The notes under the pieces: model-generated
The model's input: the letters and a program-made list of their open reading frames with translations, nothing else
Told to the model about the DNA's origin: nothing
Database searches by the model: none
Shown: piece after piece, positions 17,119-25,933 of the stretch
Position numbering within the stretch: the first letter of the stretch is position 1
Layout of the letters: every line of letters starts with the position of its first letter
Made by a program: the position numbers and the translations under genes
Assembly (NCBI RefSeq): GCF_001441615.1
Contig: NZ_LAXJ01000026.1
Location: 54,310 to 118,309 of the forward strand
DNA: 64,000 bases
Source of the DNA: Roseovarius atlanticus
Lineage (GTDB): Bacteria > Pseudomonadota > Alphaproteobacteria > Rhodobacterales > Rhodobacteraceae
Direction of reading: 5' to 3'

Positions 17119-18333
17119 ATGCCAGGACCGCTCAAAGGGTTTCGGGTGATCGACCTGACAACCATGATCTCCGGCCCGCTGGCCACCATGACCCTCGCGG
17201 ACCAGGGCGCTGATGTGATCAAGATAGAGCATCCCGCAGGTGGCGATCACAGCCGCCAGGTCACCGGTCGGCGCGGCGGGTTTTCGGCCTCGTTCCTGAA
17301 CAATAACCGAGGCAAGAAGTCGGTGACGCTGAACCTCAAGGACAAGCGCGGCGTCGACGCCGCCCTAAGGCTGTGCGAAACGGCGGACGTCTTCGTTCAG
17401 AACTTCAGACCCGGCGTCGCCGAGAGGATCGGCCTGGGCGAAGCAGCCGTGCGGGCCGTATGCCCCGATATCATATACACCTCCATATCGGGGTTCGGGT
17501 TCGAGGGCGACTGGGCCGGCAAACCTGTCTATGACCCGCTCATCCAGGCGCTCTCCGGGCTGGCCAGCGTCCAAGGCGGCGCCGATGACGCGCGACCTCG
17601 GCTTGTGCGCACGATCCTGCCCGACAAACTGACCGCAATCCAGGCGGCCCAAAGCATCACCGCGGCCCTGCTCGCCCGCGCCCGCACCGGCCAGGGCAGC
17701 CACGTCCAGATCTCCATGCTGGATACGGTTCTTGCCTTTCTGTGGAGTTCGGACATGGCAGGCTACACATTTGTCGGCGACGAGGTGACGCCGGACCAGA
17801 GTGGCACCGCGCAGACCTTCGTCGAGTTGATCTACCAGACTGCCGATGGCTGGATGGCCGTTTCGGCCCATACGGACAGCACCTGGGCAGGCCTGGCCGC
17901 CGCCGTTGAAAGGCCGGACTGGCTGGACGACCCGCGTTTCGCGACCGTTGCCGCGCGTGAAGAAAACAAACCTGCCCGTCTGGAACTGACGCAGGAAGCT
18001 TTGTTGCAGGACACGACAGACAGCTGGATGCAGCGGCTCGGCGCCCAAGACGTGCCTTGCGCGCCGGTCCTGACCCGCGCCGAAGTCTACGCGCACCCGC
18101 AGGTCGTCGCCAACGGCATCGTTGTGGAACAGAACCATCCTCAGGCCGGCCCTCTGCGGCAGGCAAGGACACCCGCGCGCTTTTCCGGCACCCCCACCGA
18201 CACCCCCTCGCCCGCCCGGCGGCTTGGCGAAGACACGCGCGCCGTGCTGGCAGAGGCCGGCTTTGAAGCGGCCGAGATCGACGAGTTGATCGCGTCCGGC
18301 GCCGCGACGGATACACAGGACAGCAAAGAATGA
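17119..18333 (+). CDS. CaiB/BaiF (class III) CoA-transferase
   Basis: A 404-residue family III CoA-transferase. The N-terminal Rossmann part (GFRVIDLTTMISGPLATMTLADQGADVIKIE) is typical; the acyl-anhydride-forming catalytic Asp is Asp139 (KPVYDPLIQALSG). Such enzymes move CoA between carboxylic acids (formate/oxalate, carnitine, succinate donors). A GGAGG-like element (CGGAGGCC) precedes the ATG. Its last four bases overlap the GST start, so both are one unit. The acid activated here is unknown; it may be the carbon skeleton left after amine removal by the neighbouring enzymes. Confidence 0.93.
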   Translation: MPGPLKGFRVIDLTTMISGPLATMTLADQGADVIKIEHPAGGDHSRQVTGRRGGFSASFLNNNRGKKSVTLNLKDKRGVDAALRLCETADVFVQNFRPGVAERIGLGEAAVRAVCPDIIYTSISGFGFEGDWAGKPVYDPLIQALSGLASVQGGADDARPRLVRTILPDKLTAIQAAQSITAALLARARTGQGSHVQISMLDTVLAFLWSSDMAGYTFVGDEVTPDQSGTAQTFVELIYQTADGWMAVSAHTDSTWAGLAAAVERPDWLDDPRFATVAAREENKPARLELTQEALLQDTTDSWMQRLGAQDVPCAPVLTRAEVYAHPQVVANGIVVEQNHPQAGPLRQARTPARFSGTPTDTPSPARRLGEDTRAVLAEAGFEAAEIDELIASGAATDTQDSKE

Positions 18334-19055
18334 TTGATCTTTACTACGCCCCCACGCCCAATGGATGGAAGGCGGCCATCATGCTCGAGGAGACAGGCCT
18401 AGAATATCGCCCGATCCTTATGCGCCTCAGCGAAGGGGACCAGTTCACCCCCGAATTCATGAAGATCAGCCCCAACGCGAAGATGCCGGCCATTGTCGAT
18501 CACGCCCCAGCGGAGGAGTGGGGCGACGGACCCGTATCCATCTTCGAGTCAGGCGCGATCTTGCTGTATCTTGCCGACAAGACGCGCCGGTTCGCCCCGC
18601 CGGAAAATGATCGCAGAGGCCGCAAGGAACTGATGGAGTGGCTCTTTTGGCAGGTCGGCAATCAGGGCCCGATGGGCGGGCAGCTCAGCCATTTCCGTAA
18701 TTACGCTCCGCAGGACGAACGCGACTACGGCTTCAAGCGGTACTTGGGCGAATACGACCGCAACCTCGGCGTGCTCGAAGCGCGGCTGGAAACACGAGAC
18801 TACATCCTCGGCGACTATTCCATCGCGGACATGCTGGCATTCCCCTGGGCCTTCATCGCCAAGCCACTCGGCGCTTCGCTTGACGATTTCCCACGCGTGG
18901 CAGACTGGCGCGCACGGATCAAGGAAAGGCCGGCAGTGCAACGCGCCATCGACCTGCACAAGTCCGAACAGAATGGCGGGCGACACCGGGTCGACAACAA
19001 CACAATCCTGTTCAACCAATCCGCGGCGTCCTTCAAACCCAAATCCGGCAACTAA
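18330..19055 (+). CDS. Glutathione S-transferase, YfcG/YghU-like
   Basis: A 241-residue cytosolic GST. The thioredoxin-like N-terminal domain has YYAPTPNGWKAAIMLEE with the TPNG active-site stretch and the cis-Pro/GSH-binding region KMPAIVD...SIFESGAILLYLAD. The all-helical C-terminal domain covers about residues 95-205 (DYSIADMLAFPW). This resembles Nu-class YfcG/YghU enzymes, which act as disulfide-bond oxidoreductases or peroxidases. The ATG overlaps the CoA-transferase stop (ATGA). The C-terminal 30 residues are low-similarity tail. Role in the pathway, detoxification or thiol handling, is inferred from linkage only. Confidence 0.9.
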   Translation: MIDLYYAPTPNGWKAAIMLEETGLEYRPILMRLSEGDQFTPEFMKISPNAKMPAIVDHAPAEEWGDGPVSIFESGAILLYLADKTRRFAPPENDRRGRKELMEWLFWQVGNQGPMGGQLSHFRNYAPQDERDYGFKRYLGEYDRNLGVLEARLETRDYILGDYSIADMLAFPWAFIAKPLGASLDDFPRVADWRARIKERPAVQRAIDLHKSEQNGGRHRVDNNTILFNQSAASFKPKSGN

Positions 19056-19102
19056 AGTGTCTCGCGATAAGCTGTGATTCAGGTTTGCCGCGAAACACTT
19101 TT
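19055..19102. terminator. Hairpin terminator between convergent GST and phosphoesterase genes
   Basis: AAGTGTCTCGCG and CGCGAAACACTT form a 12-bp stem with one mismatch around a 22-nt loop, followed by TTTT on the plus strand and by TTTAGTT on the minus strand. It begins at the GST stop codon and probably terminates both converging transcripts. Confidence 0.55.
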
Positions 19103-19132
19103 GGCACGGGCGCAAGGATGCACTCGCGCCCC

Positions 19133-19942
19133 TCATCGCTCTATTTGCGCGCCCTGTCTTTCCCAGCCGTGACCGCCGATCTTGTACCGGGTGCGTCCGG
19201 AATCGTGGAAGGTGCCATTCTCGGCCACCATCCGCGTCACGGTCACGTCTTCGCCACTGCAATCCAGCACAGCAAAATCGTTCGGATGGCCGCGCCGGCG
19301 GGTGGAAAGACCGGTACCACAATGCAGCTGCAAGGTCATGTTCGCGCCCTTTCGACGCACGAAAGGTTCAACCAGCCACTGGTGAAGATGCCCCGACATG
19401 ATGACGTGAGGCCCGCAACGGGCCCAGTGTTCCAGCGCCTCCGAGGCACCAATCATCAGATCCTTTTCCACATCCGGGGCATGGTGAAACGGATGATGTG
19501 CGGCGATCACGGTCAGACCGCCCTGATGCGACGAGATTGCCTCTCCCACTCTGTGCACATCGTTTTCACCCACGCGCCCCCGCTGGTGTGCCCACGGGTC
19601 TGTCGTGTTCAGGCCAACGACCTTGACGTCGCCCAAATCGACGCAGGGTTCAAGCTCTGGACAAATCCAGCGCCTGTAGCGCCGAAACGGGTCCAAAGCC
19701 CTCAAAAGCAGGTTGTAAAGCGGAATGTCGTGATTGCCCGGCACACCCAGCCACGGCCGACCCAGCGAATTCATGAAGTCGGCGGCGGGTCGAAACTGCG
19801 ACGCACGCGCGCGCTGAACGAAATCACCGGCCATGATAACCAGATCGGGCGCCGCTGTTTCTATCGCCGTCCTGAGCGGATCCAGAAGGTCCGGGTCTTC
19901 CCTGCCGAAATGCAGGTCGCTGATCTGTACCAGGCGGATCAT
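19133..19942 (-). CDS. Calcineurin-like metallophosphoesterase
   Basis: A 269-residue phosphoesterase with the full metal-binding set: ISDLHFG (D-x-H), MAGDFVQR (GD-x-x-x-R), GVPGNHD (GNHD/E), AAHHPFHH, and MSGHLHQW (G-H-x-H). The size and motif spacing fit the CpdA/Icc-type class III cyclic nucleotide phosphodiesterase and related lipid-phosphate phosphatases. No signal peptide is visible, so it is cytoplasmic. Its start overlaps the upstream lipid-kinase stop by 4 bp, which implies the two work together. Whether it acts on a lipid phosphate, a nucleotide or something else is unknown. Confidence 0.9.
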   Translation of the reverse strand: MIRLVQISDLHFGREDPDLLDPLRTAIETAAPDLVIMAGDFVQRARASQFRPAADFMNSLGRPWLGVPGNHDIPLYNLLLRALDPFRRYRRWICPELEPCVDLGDVKVVGLNTTDPWAHQRGRVGENDVHRVGEAISSHQGGLTVIAAHHPFHHAPDVEKDLMIGASEALEHWARCGPHVIMSGHLHQWLVEPFVRRKGANMTLQLHCGTGLSTRRRGHPNDFAVLDCSGEDVTVTRMVAENGTFHDSGRTRYKIGGHGWERQGAQIER

Positions 19943-20856
19943 TCCGCCGCGTCCGCCTGGCTGGTGGCCTCGGGCAGGCGTACGAAAATGGCGTTCTTCA
20001 GAATACTGAACTCGAACGGCCCTTTCATCCGCCTGCGCTCTCCGTCCAGCGCGACATCTCGGGCAGACCTCCTGGTCTCCACAGTTGCGCGTTCGCCGGT
20101 CAGCAAGGTAAAGTCCCGACCTTTGCGCACGTCGTGCAGCGCGACCAGCAATGCCTTCCAGATCAGCATGAAGCGGCCGACATCCGGCGCCAGCAATATC
20201 GCGAACTTGCCGTTCCTGACCGCGTCGGCGCCCTCGATCTCGAATTCATCCATTTGATAGGCACTCATCGCGACGAACATCGTCGGCGCCTTTGCGCTTT
20301 GCAACCTGCCGTCGACCTCGATGCGCATGGTCAGCGGGCGATAAACGGTCACCATCGCCACAAGCACCGACCAATAGGCCGCAAGCCGTGATCGTCCCCA
20401 GCGCTGATAGATGCTCTCTCGCTGCTTCAGAATGGCAGGATAAAGTCCGATACTGGCGTTGTTGATAAAGATGTGTCCATTCACACAGCCAAGGTCGATC
20501 GGCTCCTTGCGCTCTCCACAGATCGCCTCGACCGCCTCTTCGACGTCCTCGGGGATGCCAAAGCGCCGCGCGAAATAGTTGAACGTGCCGAACGGAAGGA
20601 CACCAAGGTCGACCCCGCTTTCCGACAGCGCCCCGGCAACGGCGCAGATGGTTCCGTCTCCGCCCGCCGCGACAACGCATTCGACTCCAGGCTCGTCGAT
20701 CGCCGTCGCCACCTTCGCCGCTATATCGTCACCGCCTTTTACAGGCACGATGCTTACCTGCACGCCGCGCGCCTCGAACAAGCGTTCAAGCGTGTCTGCG
20801 CCGGGGTTGTCGTCACCTTTCCCGGACTCGGTATTGAGAATAACTACATAAGACAT
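19939..20856 (-). CDS. Diacylglycerol kinase-family lipid kinase (YegS/LCB5-like)
   Basis: A 305-residue protein with a DAGK catalytic domain: GGDGT at 65-69, followed by LPFGTFNYFARRFGIP, and a C-terminal beta-sandwich (FAILLAPDVGRF, ALDGERRRMKG-like). Such enzymes phosphorylate diacylglycerol, ceramide or related lipids using ATP at the inner face of the membrane. The start is ATG 20,856; a longer frame to 20,907 lacks family-like sequence. The stop overlaps the phosphoesterase start, forming a kinase/phosphatase pair. The lipid substrate cannot be predicted. Confidence 0.88.
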   Translation of the reverse strand: MSYVVILNTESGKGDDNPGADTLERLFEARGVQVSIVPVKGGDDIAAKVATAIDEPGVECVVAAGGDGTICAVAGALSESGVDLGVLPFGTFNYFARRFGIPEDVEEAVEAICGERKEPIDLGCVNGHIFINNASIGLYPAILKQRESIYQRWGRSRLAAYWSVLVAMVTVYRPLTMRIEVDGRLQSAKAPTMFVAMSAYQMDEFEIEGADAVRNGKFAILLAPDVGRFMLIWKALLVALHDVRKGRDFTLLTGERATVETRRSARDVALDGERRRMKGPFEFSILKNAIFVRLPEATSQADAAE

Positions 20857-21066
20857 GCAGGCTTTCGCGCGTGTTGGTCGGTTCCATTTCCCGGGATTCA
20901 CATCCACAGGTCATCAGAACACATAACTGCCCAGAATACCTTCTGTTCCGCCGCCCGGCCGGAAACATCGAAATAAACGGCTCGGACACAAACGTGCGCG
21001 ATCAAAACTGCAAAGGCCGGGCCTAGGCGCACACACTGTCAGCCCGGATGAGCTACGGCAAATACG

Positions 21067-22545
21067 TCACCGCATCACGAACGGATTGGCCATCGGACGG
21101 TCCGACGTATTGATCCAGACGGTTTTCGTGCAGGTATAATCGCGGATCGCATCAAGCCCGGCTTCGCGGCCGTACCCCGACTGGTTGAAGCCCCCGAATG
21201 GAGCGATGGGCGACACCGCCCGGTACGTGTTCACCCAGCAGATCCCGGCGCGCAGGCGCGACGACACCCGATGCGCCCGCGCCACGTTCTCCGTGAATAT
21301 CCCAGAGCCAAGGCCGTAGGGCGTGCCATTGGCCAGCGCGATGGCCTCTTCCTCGGTATCGAATGGCAACAAAGACATCACAGGGCCGAACATCTCGACC
21401 TTCAGGGTTTCCGCGTCGGCGTCAGCACACTCGACCAGGGTCGGTGCCATGTAATTCCCCGGACGGTCCAGCGGCGCACCGCCAAAGCGGATCTTAGCGC
21501 CGCCCGCAACCGCGGCGGCCAGCGTTGTCTCGATCTTGCGTATCTGCTCGCCGGTGCAAAGCGGGCCGATCTGCGTCTCGGGCTCCAGCGGATCGCCGAC
21601 GATCACGCCCTGCATCTTTTTCTCGATCCTTGCGGCCAGATCATCCAGTATCGACCGGTGCACCAGCCCACGTGTTCCCGCCACGCAGCTTTGGCCCGAA
21701 GCCCCGAAATTGCCCGCAATCAGCCCGTTCGCCGCGCCTTCCAGGTCGGCATCCTCGAACACGATGATGGGCGATTTCCCCCCAAGTTCCAGCGTGGTGA
21801 CGGCGAAATTCTCGGCCGAGTTGCGCACCACATGCCGCGCCGTCTCCGGCCCACCGGTAAACGCGATACGGTCCACGTCCGGATGGCGCGTCAGCGGAAT
21901 GGCGCAGTTCTCCGCATCGCCGGTAATGACCGAGACGACCCCCTTGGGAAACCCGGCCTTCTCGATCAGGCGGGCAAATTCAAGCATCGGGGCAGGCGCG
22001 ATTTCGGACGCCTTCAGAACGACGCTGCACCCGGCCGCAAGTGCAGGCCCAAGCTTTGTCGCCGTCAGGAACATCTGCGCATTCCACGGCACGATCGCCG
22101 CGACGACACCGATCGGCTCGCGACGGGTGAAAACATGCATGTCGGGCTTGTCGATCGGCAGGACCGCGCCTTCGATCTTGTCCGCCAATCCGGCGTAATA
22201 GCGATAATAGTCGCCCACATAGGCGGACTGGCTGGCGGTCTCTGCAAGCAGCTTGCCGCTATCGGTGGTCTCGATCCGTCCCAGCTCTGGCGCGTGTTCT
22301 TCGATCAGGTCCGCCAACCGGTAAAGCAGCTTGCCCCGCTGCGTCTGGGTCATGTCGCGCCATGCCGGATCGTCAAGCGCCCGGCGCGCGGCCACGACGG
22401 CGCGGTTGACATCCGCGGCAGAGGCACAGGCAAACGTGGCCCAATCCTGCCCGGTGGCGGGGTTTTGCGATGCCATGGTCTGGCCGTCCGACCCTTCGGT
22501 CCACGCCCCGTCAATGAACAGCTGGAAATGTGGCTTGCTTGGCAT
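21067..22545 (-). CDS. NAD(P)-dependent aldehyde dehydrogenase
   Basis: A 492-residue ALDH-superfamily enzyme. The general base Glu254 lies in TLELGGKSP and the nucleophile Cys287 in GASGQSCVAG; the cofactor loop has FTGGPETA. It oxidises an aldehyde or semialdehyde to the acid. The ATG at 22,545 is preceded by GTGAGGTGC, and the gap to the luciferase-like monooxygenase gene is only 8 bp. As last gene of the five-gene monooxygenase operon it is expected to oxidise the semialdehyde produced by ring opening or dealkylation. This is by analogy with the Rut and pyridine pathways. Confidence 0.94.
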   Translation of the reverse strand: MPSKPHFQLFIDGAWTEGSDGQTMASQNPATGQDWATFACASAADVNRAVVAARRALDDPAWRDMTQTQRGKLLYRLADLIEEHAPELGRIETTDSGKLLAETASQSAYVGDYYRYYAGLADKIEGAVLPIDKPDMHVFTRREPIGVVAAIVPWNAQMFLTATKLGPALAAGCSVVLKASEIAPAPMLEFARLIEKAGFPKGVVSVITGDAENCAIPLTRHPDVDRIAFTGGPETARHVVRNSAENFAVTTLELGGKSPIIVFEDADLEGAANGLIAGNFGASGQSCVAGTRGLVHRSILDDLAARIEKKMQGVIVGDPLEPETQIGPLCTGEQIRKIETTLAAAVAGGAKIRFGGAPLDRPGNYMAPTLVECADADAETLKVEMFGPVMSLLPFDTEEEAIALANGTPYGLGSGIFTENVARAHRVSSRLRAGICWVNTYRAVSPIAPFGGFNQSGYGREAGLDAIRDYTCTKTVWINTSDRPMANPFVMR

Positions 22546-22553
22546 TTTGCACC

Positions 22554-23594
22554 TCACCTGAATGCTGGCATGACGTGTTCGATGAACCGCTCAAGCGAAG
22601 CGCGCTTGCGCTCGAAACTCATGCCGCTGTCGATCCAGAACGAGTATTCGTCATACCCCAACTCTTCGTATTTCCTGATCTTCTCAATCACATCATCCGA
22701 CGTTCCGATCGTCAGGTCACGCGCCATGTTCTCGGCGCTCATCATCGTGTTGCCTGCCATCTCCTCCTCTGTCAGAGGCGCAAGCAAGCCCTTTTCCACC
22801 GGACGCTTGTTCTGGAACCAGGCACCGAAATAGCAGTAGAACCGCGACAACTCGCGCGCCGCCAGCGCCACGTCCTCCGCGTCGGACCCGACATAGGTAT
22901 GATGCAGAAGCATGATTTTGGGGCGCGGGCCATCGTGGCTGTCGCAGGCCGCGTCGAACCGCTGCTTCAGCGTGGTGATCTCGTCAAGCCCCTGCCAGAG
23001 CGGAGTCACCTGTATGTTGAACCCGTTATGCACACCGAATTCATGGCTGTTGGGGTCGCGCGCCGCGATCCAGATCGGCGGGCCGCCGGCCTGAACGGGC
23101 TTGGGTGTGGCGGTTGTCGCAGGAAAGCGGAAGAATGCGCCTTCGTGGGCGCAGTCACCAGCCCATAATTGCGGCAGCAGCGGTGCCAACTCGCGCATCC
23201 GCTGGCCGGCCTGCCATGCATCCAGGCCGGGCATGAGGCGTTCGTATTCATAGGAATAGGCCCCGCGCGCGATCCCCAGCTCGATGCGGCCATCGGTCAT
23301 CAGGTCCGCCGCCGCGGCCTCGCCTGCCAGCTTGATCGGATGCCAGAACGGCGCGATGACGGTCCCCGTGCCCAGCTTCACGTTCTTGGTGTGATGGGCA
23401 ATATGCACCAGCGACATCAGGGGGTTGGGGGCAATCGTGAATTCCATGCCATGATGCTCGCCCGTCCAGACTGCGCGCATCCCCGCGTCATCCGCCATTT
23501 TGCACAGCTCGATCAACTCGTCATGAAGCTGCTTGTGCGACTGATCTTCCGTCAGCCGTTCCATATGCACGAAAAGCGAGAAGTCCATTTTCAT
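22554..23594 (-). CDS. Luciferase-like (LLM class) flavin-dependent monooxygenase
   Basis: A 346-residue bacterial-luciferase-family TIM-barrel monooxygenase. Typical regions are ADDAGMRAVWTGEHHG near residue 45, VKLGTGTVIAPFWHP, and RIELGIARGAYSYEY. These enzymes use reduced FMN supplied by a partner reductase to insert oxygen into a substrate. The partner is encoded immediately upstream with a 4-bp overlap. RutA, which opens the uracil ring, belongs to the same superfamily, but this protein is not an obvious RutA by reading. Substrate unknown. Confidence 0.9.
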   Translation of the reverse strand: MKMDFSLFVHMERLTEDQSHKQLHDELIELCKMADDAGMRAVWTGEHHGMEFTIAPNPLMSLVHIAHHTKNVKLGTGTVIAPFWHPIKLAGEAAAADLMTDGRIELGIARGAYSYEYERLMPGLDAWQAGQRMRELAPLLPQLWAGDCAHEGAFFRFPATTATPKPVQAGGPPIWIAARDPNSHEFGVHNGFNIQVTPLWQGLDEITTLKQRFDAACDSHDGPRPKIMLLHHTYVGSDAEDVALAARELSRFYCYFGAWFQNKRPVEKGLLAPLTEEEMAGNTMMSAENMARDLTIGTSDDVIEKIRKYEELGYDEYSFWIDSGMSFERKRASLERFIEHVMPAFR

Positions 23595-24505
23595 GTCCTT
23601 TCCTGTGACAGGTGCACGTCGCCACGTCGCGCATCCCCGATGTAAAGGCCAAAGCTGCGTGTCCGCGTCTCGACCGCGTATCGCATCATCATGTCGCGGA
23701 TCGCCGGTGACGCGAATTTCAGATTGGGAATGTCAGCGACCGGGCACCGGGTAAAACCGGCGCTGCCCGCGCCCGTTGCCGTCGCCAGGAAGTACGAGCA
23801 TTGCGTCTTGTCGTCGTCGAACACCGAATAGGCGGGCCCAAGCGTCACGGGCTGTCCCCGTCCTGCAAGGTCCTGCGCCAGACGCTGGCGCGTGTTCTCA
23901 CGATCTTCCGCAACGACCTGCGGCGGTCGAAACCCGCGATCTGTCGCTTCCAGCAGCACGTCATCGCCCACGCCGATGATCGCACCGTAAAGCGCCGAAC
24001 GGCCCGATGGCTCCAGCGCCGCGCGCTCCAGGCCCAGGCTGAAGAACTGTCCGGCCGCATAGCCAAGGCCGCGTCCTGCTTCATGGCTGAACGCCTGTAC
24101 CTCGCCGATCAGGATCGCATGGTCCCCGGCATCGACAACCTGATACGTCCGGCACGAAAACTGCGCCACCGCACCATCGACCAGGACATTGCCAATCGCG
24201 TCCTCGCGATGAGTCACCCGCGCGAACCGGTCGCCCTTGAAGCTGGCAAAGGTGTTCGCCACCTCTTCCTGACCCTCGGCAAGCACGTTCACGGCGAAAT
24301 GCCGGCAGGCGGCGAAGCTGTCATAGGACGACAGGAACCTGCCCGGACACACCAGCAACAACGGCGGATCGAGCGACACCGACGCAAAGGAATTGGCCGT
24401 GAACCCCACGGGCTCTCCCGCCGCGTTTCGGGTTGTCACCACGGTCACACCGGTCATGAAACTGCCGAAGGCGCGGCGCAGCGCACGACTGTCCAGACGG
24501 CTCAT
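23591..24505 (-). CDS. Flavin reductase, HpaC/RutF-like with C-terminal extension
   Basis: A 304-residue protein. Residues 1-165 form the FMN-binding split-barrel flavin reductase domain (FGSFMTGVTVVTT, GFTANSFASVSLDPPLLLVC, FAVNVLAEGQ, DHAILIGEVQAF). Free-standing reductases of this class are about 170 residues; here another 135 residues (from about GDDVLLEATDRG) follow, with no motif I recognise. It should supply reduced FMN to the adjacent monooxygenase. ATG 24,505 is chosen because GGGAGGTG precedes it and it overlaps the hydrolase stop; a GTG two codons upstream is less likely. Confidence 0.9.
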   Translation of the reverse strand: MSRLDSRALRRAFGSFMTGVTVVTTRNAAGEPVGFTANSFASVSLDPPLLLVCPGRFLSSYDSFAACRHFAVNVLAEGQEEVANTFASFKGDRFARVTHREDAIGNVLVDGAVAQFSCRTYQVVDAGDHAILIGEVQAFSHEAGRGLGYAAGQFFSLGLERAALEPSGRSALYGAIIGVGDDVLLEATDRGFRPPQVVAEDRENTRQRLAQDLAGRGQPVTLGPAYSVFDDDKTQCSYFLATATGAGSAGFTRCPVADIPNLKFASPAIRDMMMRYAVETRTRSFGLYIGDARRGDVHLSQERT

Positions 24506-25290
24506 GACCACACCTCCCGCGCAAGATCGGCCAGCACCGCCGTTACGTCTTCGGCATGTGTCATCGGCATCATGTGCGCGGCATCTTCGATGACCAGCAC
24601 ACGGCCATCCCGCGCAAGATTCGCCATCGCCCGCGACATCGCCGGCGTCGAGTTCGGATCACGCCCGCCCGTGGCGAATAGCGCCGGACAGGCCAGCGTG
24701 CTGATTGCCCGGCGGCTCGGCCCCTCTGCGCAGGCAAAGGCGGTATAGGCCATCTTGTAGCCTTTGGGGTCCACCGCGCGCAGCCACGCATCGCAGGCCG
24801 TCCGCTCGGGCGAGCCTTGCGTGCCGAACCACCGTTCAAGCGTCGGGGTCGGGTCCGGGTTGCGCACACCGTCCAGACTGCCAGCGCGTGCCTGCACCGC
24901 CGCGGCCGCCTCCGGCGCGCGCTCAAACACCCCGTTCAGCGCCGCAACCGCGCAAACCTTGGACGGCGCACGACCCGCGATCTCCAGCGCGATCAGCGCC
25001 CCCATCGAATGGCCCGCGACCACTGCGGGCTCCGGCAAACCCTCGATCAGCGGCAGAACAGCCTCGACATAATTCGATAACGTGACCGGGGCGCTCAGGC
25101 GCGCGCTTTGCCCATGGCCGGGCATGTCGGGCGCAATCACGCGATGGTCACGGCTCAGTCCATCGGCCTGTGCGCCCCAAGCCAAGGCATTCAAGCCCAC
25201 ACCGTGCAACAGCACGATGGGCCGGCCCTTGCCCGCATCAAGAACGGACAGGCCCGCAACCTCAGACCGATGCAGGGTTGTCGACGTCAT
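24502..25290 (-). CDS. Alpha/beta hydrolase, RutD-like position
   Basis: A 262-residue alpha/beta hydrolase. The oxyanion segment LLHGVGLNALAW, the nucleophile elbow GHSMG (Ser95) and the late His (EDAAHMMPMTHAED) are visible. It probably cleaves an ester, carbamate or C-C bond in a pathway intermediate, as RutD does with aminoacrylate. The start overlaps the 3' end of the AA_synth gene by 29 bp and the stop overlaps the reductase start by 4 bp. This shows tight operon packing. The exact reaction is unknown. Confidence 0.9.
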   Translation of the reverse strand: MTSTTLHRSEVAGLSVLDAGKGRPIVLLHGVGLNALAWGAQADGLSRDHRVIAPDMPGHGQSARLSAPVTLSNYVEAVLPLIEGLPEPAVVAGHSMGALIALEIAGRAPSKVCAVAALNGVFERAPEAAAAVQARAGSLDGVRNPDPTPTLERWFGTQGSPERTACDAWLRAVDPKGYKMAYTAFACAEGPSRRAISTLACPALFATGGRDPNSTPAMSRAMANLARDGRVLVIEDAAHMMPMTHAEDVTAVLADLAREVWS

Positions 25291-25861
25291 GGCCCAGATC
25301 CTTCAGATCCTGATACCGGTCCCCGATCCGATGGTGCGGCCGCCCGGACAAGGCGGCCCCCAGCACGACGACAACCTCGTCATCGCGCGGCGCATCGGGG
25401 ATCGCGAATTGAATGGTCAGGTAATGCGAGCGCCGCCCGGCATCGTTCTTGTCCATCAGCGGCACCATGATCGGCGCATTGGCAGGACCGCGTGTGTTGG
25501 TGAACGCAAGATAGGATTTGGCCTCGACCGCCTCGCGGTAGAAATTGCCGAACCGCAGCGTGTGGATCAGGCCCGACGCGTGCTCGATCTCGCCGTCAAG
25601 GCCAACGACAGCCGCCTTTCCGTAGGCTTCGATCGCCGCGCCGCTGCCGGCAAGGCCGATCATCCGGTCGGTCATCATCTTGCCAAGAGCGGGTCCATAG
25701 GCGCGAATTTCCGGGCTCAGGTCCTCGACAAAGCGGCCCGCCCACGGATTGCGCAGCACGACCGCGACCGCGAACATGCGCCACGGCGTGCTGGCCGCAC
25801 GGTATCCTTCGATCAGCACCTCTTCGTCGAACGTCACGATCTTACGGATTTCGGGGGTCAT
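25262..25861 (-). CDS. AA_synth (DUF1185-type, amino acid synthesis) family protein
   Basis: A 199-residue protein that I recognise as the AA_synth/DUF1185 family from its opening IRKIVTFDEEVLIEGYR and the block NPWAGRFVEDLSPEI, with GKAAVVGLDGEIEHASGLIHTLRFGNFYREAV further on. The biochemical role of the family is not established to my knowledge. The ATG at 25,861 starts the conserved N-terminus; upstream codons are not family-like. It is first in the monooxygenase operon and divergent from the LysR gene, with a palindromic operator between them. Operon context implies a step on the same substrate, perhaps a hydrolysis or isomerisation. Confidence 0.8.
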   Translation of the reverse strand: MTPEIRKIVTFDEEVLIEGYRAASTPWRMFAVAVVLRNPWAGRFVEDLSPEIRAYGPALGKMMTDRMIGLAGSGAAIEAYGKAAVVGLDGEIEHASGLIHTLRFGNFYREAVEAKSYLAFTNTRGPANAPIMVPLMDKNDAGRRSHYLTIQFAIPDAPRDDEVVVVLGAALSGRPHHRIGDRYQDLKDLGHDVDNPASV

Positions 25862-25933
25862 CGCATCATCCTTTTGCCGTTGCCCGAACTTAGAAATCCG
25901 AGAAAATTTTGACAAACAAAGGGATTATGCCCA

